The position numbers and the translations under genes are program-made. Shown here one piece after another: positions 1-5,660 of a stretch of DNA of 8,415 bases. Origin of the DNA: Bacteroidales bacterium (GTDB taxonomy: Bacteria > Bacteroidota > Bacteroidia > Bacteroidales > UBA932); contig JAFZFL010000165.1 of assembly GCA_017555925.1 (NCBI GenBank), positions 1 to 8,415 of the forward strand, written 5' to 3'. How positions within the stretch are numbered: position 1 is the stretch's first letter; each line of letters starts with the position of its first letter. Under the pieces are notes generated by a model. That model was not told where the DNA came from. It saw only the letters and a program-made list of their open reading frames with translations, and searched no databases.

Positions 1-347
1 ACAAGCTCCTTCCCGAAAGATTGAAAGAGCTGTCGGGAAGAATGAATGAAAATTTTGAAATCAGGGACAATAACGGAGAGCGTGTAAAAGAGCCTTTTTC
101 ATACAACGCCGTTTTTATTAAAAATAACCGCTCCAACTGGGGAAGCTGTTCGGGAAAAAGGAATATCAATTTGAATCTGCATTTGGTTGCCCTTCCTAAC
201 GAACTTATGGATTTTGTAATAATCCATGAACTCTGCCATCTGGTACACCTTAACCATAGCAAGGAGTTCCACAAACTTCTTGATGCGGCATGCGGAAACA
301 GAGAGAAGGAGTTGAACAAGAAATTAAGACACTACAAACTCTCTTAA
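1..347 (+). CDS. YgjP-like (DUF45/SprT-like) metal-dependent hydrolase, C-terminal part
   Basis: This is the 3' end of a gene that begins before the window. The reading frame is open from base 3, so the TTG at 21 is probably internal and 114 residues are visible. The zinc-binding signature HELCH lies at visible residues 75-79, followed by a third likely ligand in NHSKEF (His at 85). Upstream is the conserved N-W-G-S-C-S block near visible residues 44-50. This order (WGSCS, then HELCH, then NHSxxF) is typical of the YgjP/DUF45 family, whose fold resembles SprT and zinc metallopeptidases. The cellular substrate of the family is not well established; some members sit beside restriction enzymes, but no such neighbour is visible here. 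The gene ends at TAA 345-347, 112 bases before rpsO, and I see no convincing terminator after it. The family call is confident; the function is open. Confidence 0.88.
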   Translation, partial: KLLPERLKELSGRMNENFEIRDNNGERVKEPFSYNAVFIKNNRSNWGSCSGKRNINLNLHLVALPNELMDFVIIHELCHLVHLNHSKEFHKLLDAACGNREKELNKKLRHYKLS

Positions 348-387
348 AGAGATTTCCCTCCAAAAAATTGAGATTTTTCAAATAAAA

Positions 388-418
388 GTTGCAGGATAAC
401 TATTTTTGACTACCTTTG
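388..418 (+). promoter_or_regulatory. Bacteroidota-type promoter of rpsO
   Basis: The -7 element TACCTTTG (411-418) matches TAnnTTTG exactly. A -33 element GTTG (388-391, consensus TTTG) lies exactly 19 bases upstream. Transcription should start around 421-426, giving a leader of about 35-40 bases. This is the best-formed promoter in the window. It also shows that the TTG at 406, in frame with rpsO, lies inside the promoter and is not the start codon. Confidence 0.82.
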
Positions 419-420
419 CA

Positions 421-436
421 GTCCCAATTTTGGGAC
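421..436 (+). repeat. Hairpin/dyad at the predicted 5' end of rpsO mRNA
   Basis: The inverted repeat GTCCCA-ATTT-TGGGAC (6-bp stem, or 7 bp with a 2-base loop) starts three bases after the -7 element, so it straddles or immediately follows the predicted transcription start. It could be a 5'-terminal stabilising stem, a binding site for S15 autoregulation, or a DNA operator; the sequence does not decide. No run of T follows, so it is not a terminator. Confidence 0.55.
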
Positions 437-459
437 AGAACAATTTAATAATCTTAGCA

Positions 460-735
460 ATGGCAGAGTATTTATCACCTGACAAAAAGCAAGAGATTTT
501 CGGTCAATACGGAAAGTCTAATACAGACACCGGCTCAGCAGAGAGTCAAGTTGCTTTATTTTCCTACCGTATCGCTCACCTAACAGCACATCTTAAAAAC
601 AACAAGAAAGATTACAACACTCAAAGATCACTTTTGAGACTTGTTGGTAAAAGACGTCGTTTGTTGGATTACCTTAAAGCAAGGGATATTGAGAGATACA
701 GAAACATTGTGAAGGCTCTTAACCTTCGTAAATAA
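460..735 (+). CDS. rpsO: 30S ribosomal protein S15
   Basis: Encodes a 91-residue protein; the family is normally about 89. S15 is a primary 16S rRNA binder that organises the central domain (platform) of the 30S subunit. The family core is clear: DTGSAESQVAL at residues 23-33, the RI-LT-HLK block at 37-46, KKD at 49-51, and the strongly basic LVGKRRRLLDYLKARD at 61-76 that contacts rRNA. ATG 460 is chosen because the protein then starts MAEYLS as in homologues, and the in-frame TTG at 406 falls in the promoter. No Shine-Dalgarno site is evident, as is usual in this phylum. It is transcribed alone from the promoter at 388-418 and ends at the terminator at 755-788. pnp follows 220 bases downstream. 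Confidence 0.97.
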   Translation: MAEYLSPDKKQEIFGQYGKSNTDTGSAESQVALFSYRIAHLTAHLKNNKKDYNTQRSLLRLVGKRRRLLDYLKARDIERYRNIVKALNLRK

Positions 736-754
736 TACAACAGGAAAGCAAATG

Positions 755-788
755 AGAGGTGGTAATGGTTACCGCCTCTTGTTTTTTT
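755..788 (+). terminator. Intrinsic terminator after rpsO
   Basis: AGAGGTGGTAA (755-765) pairs with TTACCGCCTCT (769-779) over 11 bp with one G-U pair and a 3-base loop. A T-rich tract follows (780-788, broken by a single G). It lies 20 bases after the rpsO stop codon and separates rpsO from pnp transcriptionally, at least in part. Confidence 0.88.
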
Positions 789-830
789 GTATTAATGGAA
801 ATAAATAGTAGGCAATGGCATAACTTTTTG

Positions 831-838
831 TACATTTG
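831..838 (+). promoter_or_regulatory. Bacteroidota -7 promoter element of pnp
   Basis: TACATTTG followed by CA is an exact TAnnTTTG match, 118 bases before the pnp start codon. No good -33 TTTG is seen at the expected spacing (the bases at 808-811 are GTAG), so the promoter may be weaker than that of rpsO or need an activator. Transcription should begin around 842-846, giving an unusually long leader of about 110 bases. Confidence 0.68.
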
Positions 839-842
839 CAAG

Positions 843-858
843 ATATTTAGATAAATAT
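843..858 (+). repeat. A/T hairpin at the predicted 5' end of pnp mRNA
   Basis: ATATTT-AGAT-AAATAT forms a 6-bp stem with a 4-base loop starting five bases after the -7 element. It occupies nearly the same position relative to its promoter as the dyad at 421-436 does for rpsO, although the two are unrelated in sequence. Being all A-T it would be a weak stem. Confidence 0.4.
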
Positions 859-943
859 ACCCTGCTTGCCAACAAAGGTAGCTCGCGGTAAGCAGAGGTG
901 ATGTTAGAGTTAATTAAAACTCCCGTAGGGGGAGGCGAGTTAC
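858..943 (+). promoter_or_regulatory. Putative structured leader RNA of pnp (H-type pseudoknot)
   Basis: Stem 1 pairs CTGCTTGCC (862-870) with GGTAAGCAG (887-895): 9 bp with one G-U. It can extend outward to 858-861/897-900 across a bulged A896. The last nine bases of its loop, GTAGCTCGC (878-886), are complementary to GCGAGTTAC (935-943), again 9 bp with one G-U, making stem 2 of an H-type pseudoknot with loops of 7, 0 and 39 bases. A hairpin, CTCCC (920-924) with GGGAG (930-934), abuts stem 2 and could stack on it. AACTC at 918-922 could instead pair with GAGTT at 907-911 or 937-941, so alternative folds exist. Stem 2 ends 12 bases before the start codon, within reach of an initiating ribosome. 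PNPase regulates its own leader in E. coli by an unrelated RNase III-dependent route; any regulation here is inferred. I do not recognise an Rfam family. Confidence 0.55.
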
Positions 944-955
944 ACAAAAGAAATA

Positions 956-3229
956 ATGAATGTAGTAAAAAAATCCATCCAGCTTAATGATGGAAGAATA
1001 ATTGAGATTGAGACTGGCAAATTGGCCAAACAAGCAGACGGTTCTGTTGTAGTGAAGATGGGCAACACAATGTTGCTCGCGGCAGTTACATGCGCTAAAG
1101 ACGCTAAAGAAGATGTAGATTTTATGCCTTTGCAGGTTGACTACAAAGAGAAATTTGCCGCAGCCGGAAGATTTCCTGGCGGATTCATGAAAAGGGAAGG
1201 AAGAGCTTCAGATGCCGAGATTCTTGTTGCCCGTTTGATTGACAGAGCATTGAGACCGCTCTTCCCAGACGATTTTCATGCAGAAGTATTTGTAACAGTT
1301 AACCTTATTTCAGCTGATAAGGAGATTATGCCGGATGCACTTGCAGGTTTGGCTGCTTCTGCTGCAATTGCAGTGAGTGATATTCCTTTTGGAGGTCCTA
1401 TTTCAGAGGTTAGAGTTGCAAGAATTAATGGAGAGTTCTGTATAAACCCAACTTTCTCAGAGCTTGAGAAGGCAGATCTTGACATTATGGTAGCTGCTAC
1501 CATTGATAACATCATGATGGTTGAGGGTGAGATGAAAGAGGTTAGCGAGGCTGTTATGCTTGATGCTATCAAATTTGCCCATGAAGCTATAAAAGTACAG
1601 TGCCAGGCACAGTTGGAGCTTATGGCAGAGGTTGGCAAGACAGAGAAAAGAACTTATTGCCACGAGAAGAATGATGAAGAGCTTAAAGAAGCTTGCCACA
1701 AATATTGCTACGACAAATGTTATGCAATTGCAAAAGGCGGCACTTCAAAACACGAGAGAGGTGATGCGTTTGCAGCTCTTGAAGAGGAGTTCCTTGCCAC
1801 ACTTTCAGAGGAGGAGCAGGAGGAGAAGGCTGCTTTGGTTGCACGTTACTTCCATGACGTTGAAAAAGAGGCTATGCGTAATATGATACTTGATGAGGGT
1901 ATAAGACTTGACGGCAGAACAACCACACAGATAAGACCAATCTGGTGCGAGGTTGACTACCTTCCATGCGCTCATGGTTCTGCAATCTTTACACGTGGCG
2001 AGACCCAATCATTGACAACAGTTACTTTGGGTACCAAACTTGATATGAAAGAGACCGATGAGGTTTTGGTACAGAAAACTGAACCTTTTGTACTTCATTA
2101 CAACTTCCCTCCATTCTCTACAGGTGAGGCTAAGGCACAGAGAGGTGTAGGAAGACGCGAAATCGGTCACGGAAACTTGGCTTTCAGAGCCTTGAAACCT
2201 ATGGTGCCTACAGGTGAGGAGAATCCATATGCAGTACGCGTTGTTTCAGATATTCTTGAGTCTAACGGTTCATCTTCAATGGCTACCGTATGTGCAGGCA
2301 CATTGGCTCTTATGGATGCAGGTATTCAGATAAAGAAACCTGTTTCCGGTATTGCAATGGGTCTTATCTCTGATTCAAAAACAGGCAGATACGCTGTACT
2401 TTCAGACATCTTGGGCGACGAGGATCACTTGGGAGATATGGACTTCAAAGTAACAGGTACAAAAGATGGTATCACTGCCACTCAAATGGATATAAAAGTT
2501 GACGGTTTGTCATACCAGGTTCTTGAGCAGGCTCTTGAGCAGGCTCGTCAGGGCAGAATGCATATTATGGGTGAGATGATGAAGTGCATTGACGCTCCAC
2601 GTCCAGACCTTAAACCTTATGCTCCAAGAATTGTCCAGATTACAGTACCAGGAGAGTTTATTGGTGCAATCATTGGTAAAGGTGGTGAGGTTATCCAAAA
2701 TATCCAGAAGACAACAGGTACAACAATCACCATAACAGAGCAACAGAATGAGAAGAATGAAGCTGTTGGTGTTGTAGATATATTCGGTGAGAATAAAGAG
2801 GGAATGGATGCAGCTCTAAATTGGATCAAAGGAATCATTACTGTTCCTGAGGTTGGTCAGGTTTACCAGGGAAAAGTTGTATCAATTCTTGAGTTTGGTG
2901 CATTTGTACAGATCCTTCCAGGCAAAGAGGGCTTGCTTCACATCTCAGAGATAGATTGGAAAAAGACCGAGAAAGTTGAAGATGTCCTTAACATTGGCGA
3001 TGAGGTTGAGGTAAAACTTCTTGAGATTGACGGTAAGACAGGAAAGATGAGATTGTCTCGCAAAGCTCTTATGGAGAAACCGGAGGGTTATGTTGAGCCG
3101 GTTCGCAGACCTCGTCCTGAGGGTAAGGATGACCGCAGAAACGGCAATGATAGAAAAGGCGGCAAGTTCAATAAAGATGACAGACGCCCTGCCAGAAATG
3201 AGAACCGCAAAGAAGAGAGCGCAGAGTAA
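956..3229 (+). CDS. pnp: Polyribonucleotide nucleotidyltransferase (polynucleotide phosphorylase)
   Basis: Encodes a 757-residue cytoplasmic 3'-to-5' exoribonuclease that uses phosphate to degrade RNA and can run in reverse to add tails; it normally acts as a ring-shaped trimer. Domain order is canonical: first RNase PH fold (about residues 10-145), helical linker (about 146-240), second RNase PH fold (about 310-540), KH domain with the GKGG loop at 574-577, and S1 domain from about 635 to 706. The active-site block [15 protein letters not shown] starts at residue 484; by comparison with E. coli D486, D492 and K494, the catalytic residues are D490, D496 and K498. Unlike the roughly 711-residue E. 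coli enzyme, it carries an extra charged tail (715-757) rich in Arg, Lys, Asp and Asn. ATG 956 gives the expected N-terminus. A GGAGG at 931-935 lies 20 bases upstream, too far to be a normal Shine-Dalgarno site, and is predicted to be base-paired. Confidence 0.98.
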   Translation: MNVVKKSIQLNDGRIIEIETGKLAKQADGSVVVKMGNTMLLAAVTCAKDAKEDVDFMPLQVDYKEKFAAAGRFPGGFMKREGRASDAEILVARLIDRALRPLFPDDFHAEVFVTVNLISADKEIMPDALAGLAASAAIAVSDIPFGGPISEVRVARINGEFCINPTFSELEKADLDIMVAATIDNIMMVEGEMKEVSEAVMLDAIKFAHEAIKVQCQAQLELMAEVGKTEKRTYCHEKNDEELKEACHKYCYDKCYAIAKGGTSKHERGDAFAALEEEFLATLSEEEQEEKAALVARYFHDVEKEAMRNMILDEGIRLDGRTTTQIRPIWCEVDYLPCAHGSAIFTRGETQSLTTVTLGTKLDMKETDEVLVQKTEPFVLHYNFPPFSTGEAKAQRGVGRREIGHGNLAFRALKPMVPTGEENPYAVRVVSDILESNGSSSMATVCAGTLALMDAGIQIKKPVSGIAMGLISDSKTGRYAVLSDILGDEDHLGDMDFKVTGTKDGITATQMDIKVDGLSYQVLEQALEQARQGRMHIMGEMMKCIDAPRPDLKPYAPRIVQITVPGEFIGAIIGKGGEVIQNIQKTTGTTITITEQQNEKNEAVGVVDIFGENKEGMDAALNWIKGIITVPEVGQVYQGKVVSILEFGAFVQILPGKEGLLHISEIDWKKTEKVEDVLNIGDEVEVKLLEIDGKTGKMRLSRKALMEKPEGYVEPVRRPRPEGKDDRRNGNDRKGGKFNKDDRRPARNENRKEESAE

Positions 3230-3249
3230 TAATTATAAGACTGCATAAT

Positions 3250-3283
3250 AAAAAGCTTCCGATTTATTGTCGGAAGCTTTTTT
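3250..3283 (+). terminator. Intrinsic terminator after pnp, possibly bidirectional
   Basis: AAAAAGCTTCCGA (3250-3262) pairs perfectly with TCGGAAGCTTTTT (3270-3282) around a 7-base loop, ending in six T (3278-3283). It lies 20 bases after the pnp stop. Because five A precede the stem, it could also act on the opposite strand as a backup for glyA. Confidence 0.92.
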
Positions 3284-3318
3284 ACTATATAGGTGTTCTG
3301 TAAGTAACCTGTCGGGAC

Positions 3319-3357
3319 AAAAAAGGAGAGCAGCCATAAAAACTGGGACTGCTCTCC
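3319..3357 (-). terminator. Intrinsic terminator of glyA
   Basis: Read on the - strand, GGAGAGCAG (3357-3349) pairs with CTGCTCTCC (3333-3325) over 9 bp. A further two G-C pairs are possible across a bulge, and six T follow (3324-3319). It begins about 30 bases after the glyA stop codon. On the + strand no T-run follows, so it serves glyA only. Confidence 0.9.
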
Positions 3358-3386
3358 AAATGTAATTATCTCTGGCGCACTGTTTA

Positions 3387-4664
3387 CTACCATGCATTCA
3401 AAGGACGGCCACTCATAAGCTGACGTGCAGCTGCTTTAACCTCCTCAAGAACTTTTTGATCGTCAATATTGCTAAGCACTTTATCTACAAGCTCAACGAT
3501 AGTTGCCATATCTTTCTCAACCAAACCTCTTGATGTAACAGCAGGGCTACCTACGCGAATACCTGATGTCTGGAATGGTGAACGGCTGTCAAATGGAACC
3601 ATATTCTTGTTAACTGTAATATCTGCCTGAACAAGTGTTTTCTCAGCAACTTTACCGGTAAGATCAGGGAATTTTGTTCTAAGATCTATCAACATTACGT
3701 GGTTATCTGTTCCGCCTGATACCACTTTATAACCTTTAGCAATGAATGCCTCTGCCATTGCCGCTGCATTCTTCTTAACTTGAAGCTGGTACTCTTTGAA
3801 CTCAGGTTGCAATGCCTCAAAGAAAGATACTGCTTTGGCTGCAATACAATGCTCAAGCGGACCACCTTGAATACCTGGGAATACACTTGAATTCAAGACT
3901 GCAGACATCTTCTTGATCTCGCCTTTAGGAGTTTTGATTCCAAACGGATTGTCAAAATCTTTACCCATAAGGATAATACCACCACGAGGACCTCTTAGAG
4001 TTTTGTGAGTAGTTGAAGTTACAATATGCGCAAACTTAACAGGATTGCTCAACAGACCTGCTGCAATCAAACCTGCAGGGTGTGCCATATCTACCCAGAA
4101 AATTGCTCCAACTTTATCTGCGATCTCTCGCATTCTTGCCCAATCCCACTCTCTTGAGTATGCAGAAGCACCACCAATAATCAATTTTGGTTTATGCTCA
4201 AGAGCCTGTTTCTCCATATCGTCATAATCAACAATACCATCCTCATTCAAATGGTAAGCTACAGCATTATAAAGAATACCCGACATATTAACAGGAGAAC
4301 CATGAGTAAGGTGACCACCATGAGCAAGGTCAAGACCCATAAAAGTATCACCAGGTTTCAAGCATGCCATCATTACAGCCATATTTGCCTGCGCACCTGA
4401 GTGCGGTTGAACATTTGCATACTCAGCTTCGAAAAGTTGGCAGATACGGTCAATTGCCAATTGCTCAATCTGGTCTACAACCTCGCAACCACCATAATAT
4501 CTTGCACCAGGATAACCCTCTGCATATTTGTTAGTACATACAGAGCCTAAAGCCTCCAATACTTGATTGGAAACAAAGTTCTCAGAAGCAATCAGCTCAA
4601 TACCGTGAAGCTGTCTGTTCTCCTCCTTTTTTATTAGTTCAGAAATTTGAAGATCTTGTTTCAT
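3387..4664 (-). CDS. glyA: Serine hydroxymethyltransferase
   Basis: Encodes a 425-residue cytoplasmic PLP enzyme that interconverts serine and tetrahydrofolate with glycine and 5,10-methylene-tetrahydrofolate, the main source of one-carbon units. The PLP-binding lysine is K221 in [14 protein letters not shown]192 and H195 in VDMAH correspond to the residues that contact the cofactor ring. E49 in [14 protein letters not shown] matches the catalytic glutamate (E57 in E. coli). A likely carboxylate-binding arginine is R370 in [14 protein letters not shown]. Length and ends match the family (E. coli 417). The ATG at 4664-4662 gives a normal N-terminus, [15 protein letters not shown]. The gene is a single-gene unit, divergent from the methyltransferase gene with only 102 bases between start codons and convergent with pnp. 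Confidence 0.98.
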   Translation of the reverse strand: MKQDLQISELIKKEENRQLHGIELIASENFVSNQVLEALGSVCTNKYAEGYPGARYYGGCEVVDQIEQLAIDRICQLFEAEYANVQPHSGAQANMAVMMACLKPGDTFMGLDLAHGGHLTHGSPVNMSGILYNAVAYHLNEDGIVDYDDMEKQALEHKPKLIIGGASAYSREWDWARMREIADKVGAIFWVDMAHPAGLIAAGLLSNPVKFAHIVTSTTHKTLRGPRGGIILMGKDFDNPFGIKTPKGEIKKMSAVLNSSVFPGIQGGPLEHCIAAKAVSFFEALQPEFKEYQLQVKKNAAAMAEAFIAKGYKVVSGGTDNHVMLIDLRTKFPDLTGKVAEKTLVQADITVNKNMVPFDSRSPFQTSGIRVGSPAVTSRGLVEKDMATIVELVDKVLSNIDDQKVLEEVKAAARQLMSGRPLNAW

Positions 4665-4703
4665 ATTGTAATTGATTTATACTATCTGTAAATATTAATT
4701 TTA

Positions 4704-4711
4704 CAAATTTA
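4704..4711 (-). promoter_or_regulatory. Bacteroidota -7 promoter element of glyA
   Basis: On the - strand the sequence reads TAAATTTG, an exact TAnnTTTG match, 39 bases upstream of the glyA start codon. The nearest -33-like motif is ATTG (4738-4735), with a 23-base gap instead of the usual 19-21, so the -33 element is weak. The predicted start near 4697 would give a leader of about 30 bases. Confidence 0.62.
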
Positions 4712-4723
4712 TGATTTTAATTT

Positions 4724-4731
4724 TATTTTTG
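4724..4731 (+). promoter_or_regulatory. Bacteroidota -7 promoter element of the TrmH-like gene
   Basis: TATTTTTG followed by CA is an exact TAnnTTTG match, 35 bases before the ATG at 4767. The -33 position is occupied by TTAC (4701-4704), a poor match that overlaps the -7 element of the divergent glyA promoter. The leader would be about 28 bases. Confidence 0.65.
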
Positions 4732-4766
4732 CACCAATAAAAGATAAAGTTTACAACTATTTTTTA

Positions 4767-5300
4767 ATGTACAGGAAATTAAGGAACGACGAACTTGGCC
4801 GAATCTCTGCAGAAGAGTTCAAACAAGCTGCGAAACTTGGTATAACAGTAGTTTTGGATAACGTAAGAAGCCAGCACAATATCGGATCGGCATTCCGCAC
4901 TGCCGACTCTTTTTTTATTGAGAAGATTATTCTTTGCGGAATATGTGCAGTACCGCCTACCGCAGAGATTCACAAATCTGCCCTTGGGGCAGAGTTCTCC
5001 GTCGACTGGGAATACTACAAAGAGACAATGGAGGCTGTCAAGAAGCTTAAAGAAGAGGGCTATATTATAATAAGTGTTGAGCAGGCAGAAAACTCCATAT
5101 CACTTGAAAACTTCAATCCTCTTCCCGACAAAAAATATGCTTTAATATTCGGCAACGAGGTAAAAGGTGTGCAACAGGAGGTTGTAAGTGCCAGTGATGC
5201 TGTTCTGGAAATACCGCAATTCGGCACCAAACACTCACTTAATATATCGGTATCTGCAGGAGTGGTCCTGTGGGAGTGTTGTAAAAAACTGAAATTATAA
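4767..5300 (+). CDS. SpoU/TrmH-family RNA 2'-O-methyltransferase
   Basis: Encodes a 177-residue SPOUT-class methyltransferase that probably transfers a methyl group from S-adenosylmethionine to a ribose 2'-OH in tRNA or rRNA. All three family motifs are present: motif 1, N-I-G-S-A-F-R-T-A at residues 38-46 (N38 and the catalytic R44); motif 2, FGNEVKGV at 128-135; motif 3, IPQFGTKHSLNISVSAGV at 149-166. Together these form the knotted cofactor pocket. The protein is little more than the catalytic domain, with only a short N-terminal helix before it and no separate RNA-binding domain such as the one in RlmB. That resembles TrmH or TrmL more than RlmB, but the target nucleotide cannot be read from the sequence. 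It is transcribed alone, divergent from glyA, and followed by a terminator. ATG 4767 fits the promoter spacing. Confidence 0.93.
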   Translation: MYRKLRNDELGRISAEEFKQAAKLGITVVLDNVRSQHNIGSAFRTADSFFIEKIILCGICAVPPTAEIHKSALGAEFSVDWEYYKETMEAVKKLKEEGYIIISVEQAENSISLENFNPLPDKKYALIFGNEVKGVQQEVVSASDAVLEIPQFGTKHSLNISVSAGVVLWECCKKLKL

Positions 5301-5323
5301 TATCCATTCATAGAGACTTTAGT

Positions 5324-5358
5324 GAGGGAGTTGGCAAAAGGCCGCTCCCTCTTTTTTT
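5324..5358 (+). terminator. Intrinsic terminator after the TrmH-like gene
   Basis: GAGGGAG (5324-5330) pairs with CTCCCTC (5345-5351). An inner GGC/GCC stem (5333-5335 with 5341-5343) caps it with an AAAAG loop, and seven T follow (5352-5358). It starts 23 bases after the stop codon. Confidence 0.9.
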
Positions 5359-5385
5359 ATGACAGGTTAAAGACAAATGCAAATC

Positions 5386-5406
5386 CTATCTCTATGCAAG
5401 AGATGG
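5386..5406. repeat. Inverted repeat, possible operator or RNA hairpin
   Basis: CTATCTCT (5386-5393) and AGAGATGG (5399-5406) pair over 8 bp with one G-U around a 5-base ATGCA centre; the inner six pairs are perfect (ATCTCT/AGAGAT). There is no T-run, so it is not a terminator. It lies 255 bases before susC, and its role is unknown. Confidence 0.35.
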
Positions 5407-5481
5407 AACTATTTTATAACACTTTAAGACACAGGCATTTTATAATAAAAACATCATCATATTTTTAAACTTTTGCACTTT

Positions 5482-5500
5482 ATGTTATACAAAATAACAT
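5482..5500. repeat. Perfect 7-bp inverted repeat, candidate operator
   Basis: ATGTTAT (5482-5488) and ATAACAT (5494-5500) are perfect inverted repeats around ACAAA. The 19-bp size and 12-bp centre-to-centre spacing suit a dimeric DNA-binding regulator. It lies 160 bases before the susC start codon. I cannot assign it to a named regulator. Confidence 0.42.
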
Positions 5501-5587
5501 CTGAAACACTCTAAAAAAACGGAAAATCCAATAAAAAAGGCGTCAGAATCGCATATAATAATTTTTTTTACTACTTTTACGGAGTAT

Positions 5588-5620
5588 TTTGGCTTTTCTT
5601 TTTTAAGGAATTTAAAATTG
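5588..5620 (+). promoter_or_regulatory. Possible susC promoter
   Basis: TTTG (5588-5591) is followed after 21 bases by TAAAATTG (5613-5620), which matches the -7 consensus TAnnTTTG at all fixed positions but one. It would give a leader of about 35 bases. TACTTTTA at 5572-5579 is a comparable alternative (one mismatch, no clear -33). The assignment is tentative. Confidence 0.35.
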
Positions 5621-5660
5621 ATTAATATCACATTCATTACTAACTAAATACTAATTAACT

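Larger units (their letters stand above)
5359..5660. other. A/T-rich intergenic region upstream of susC
   Basis: About 300 bases without a recognisable gene. Only short frames occur on either strand and none has family features. The region holds two inverted repeats (5386-5406 and 5482-5500), several imperfect promoter-like -7 elements, for example TACTTTTA at 5572-5579 and TAAAATTG at 5613-5620, and a short imperfect tandem repeat just before the susC start codon. It is most simply read as the regulatory region of susC. A small RNA cannot be excluded, but no internal terminator supports one. Confidence 0.6.

Noticed and set aside
362..378. A/T hairpin as terminator of the DUF45 gene
   Set aside because: The stem is six A-T pairs with no G-C content and no separate T-run, too weak to call.
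406..459. In-frame upstream extension of rpsO from a TTG codon
   Set aside because: The extension covers the -7 element and the predicted transcription start, and adds residues absent from S15 proteins; ATG 460 fits the family.
928..935. GGGGGAGG as a Shine-Dalgarno site for pnp
   Set aside because: It lies 20 bases before the ATG, well beyond working spacing, is predicted to be base-paired, and this phylum makes little use of such sites.
861..943. HDV-like ribozyme or tRNA-like element in the pnp leader
   Set aside because: The order of strands resembles HDV P1/P2, but there is no P3 between the P2 5' strand and the P1 3' strand. The GGTAGCTC string recalls a tRNA D-arm, but no cloverleaf or T-arm can be drawn.
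901..987. 28-codon upstream frame (ATG 901, TAA 985-987) overlapping the pnp start in another frame
   Set aside because: It has no recognisable peptide features or initiation signal, and its start lies in the structured leader. An overlapping leader peptide is possible but a chance frame is more likely.
1276..1638. 120-codon frame on the - strand within pnp
   Set aside because: It lies opposite a strongly conserved pnp coding region, is serine-rich as expected of an antisense shadow, and has no promoter.
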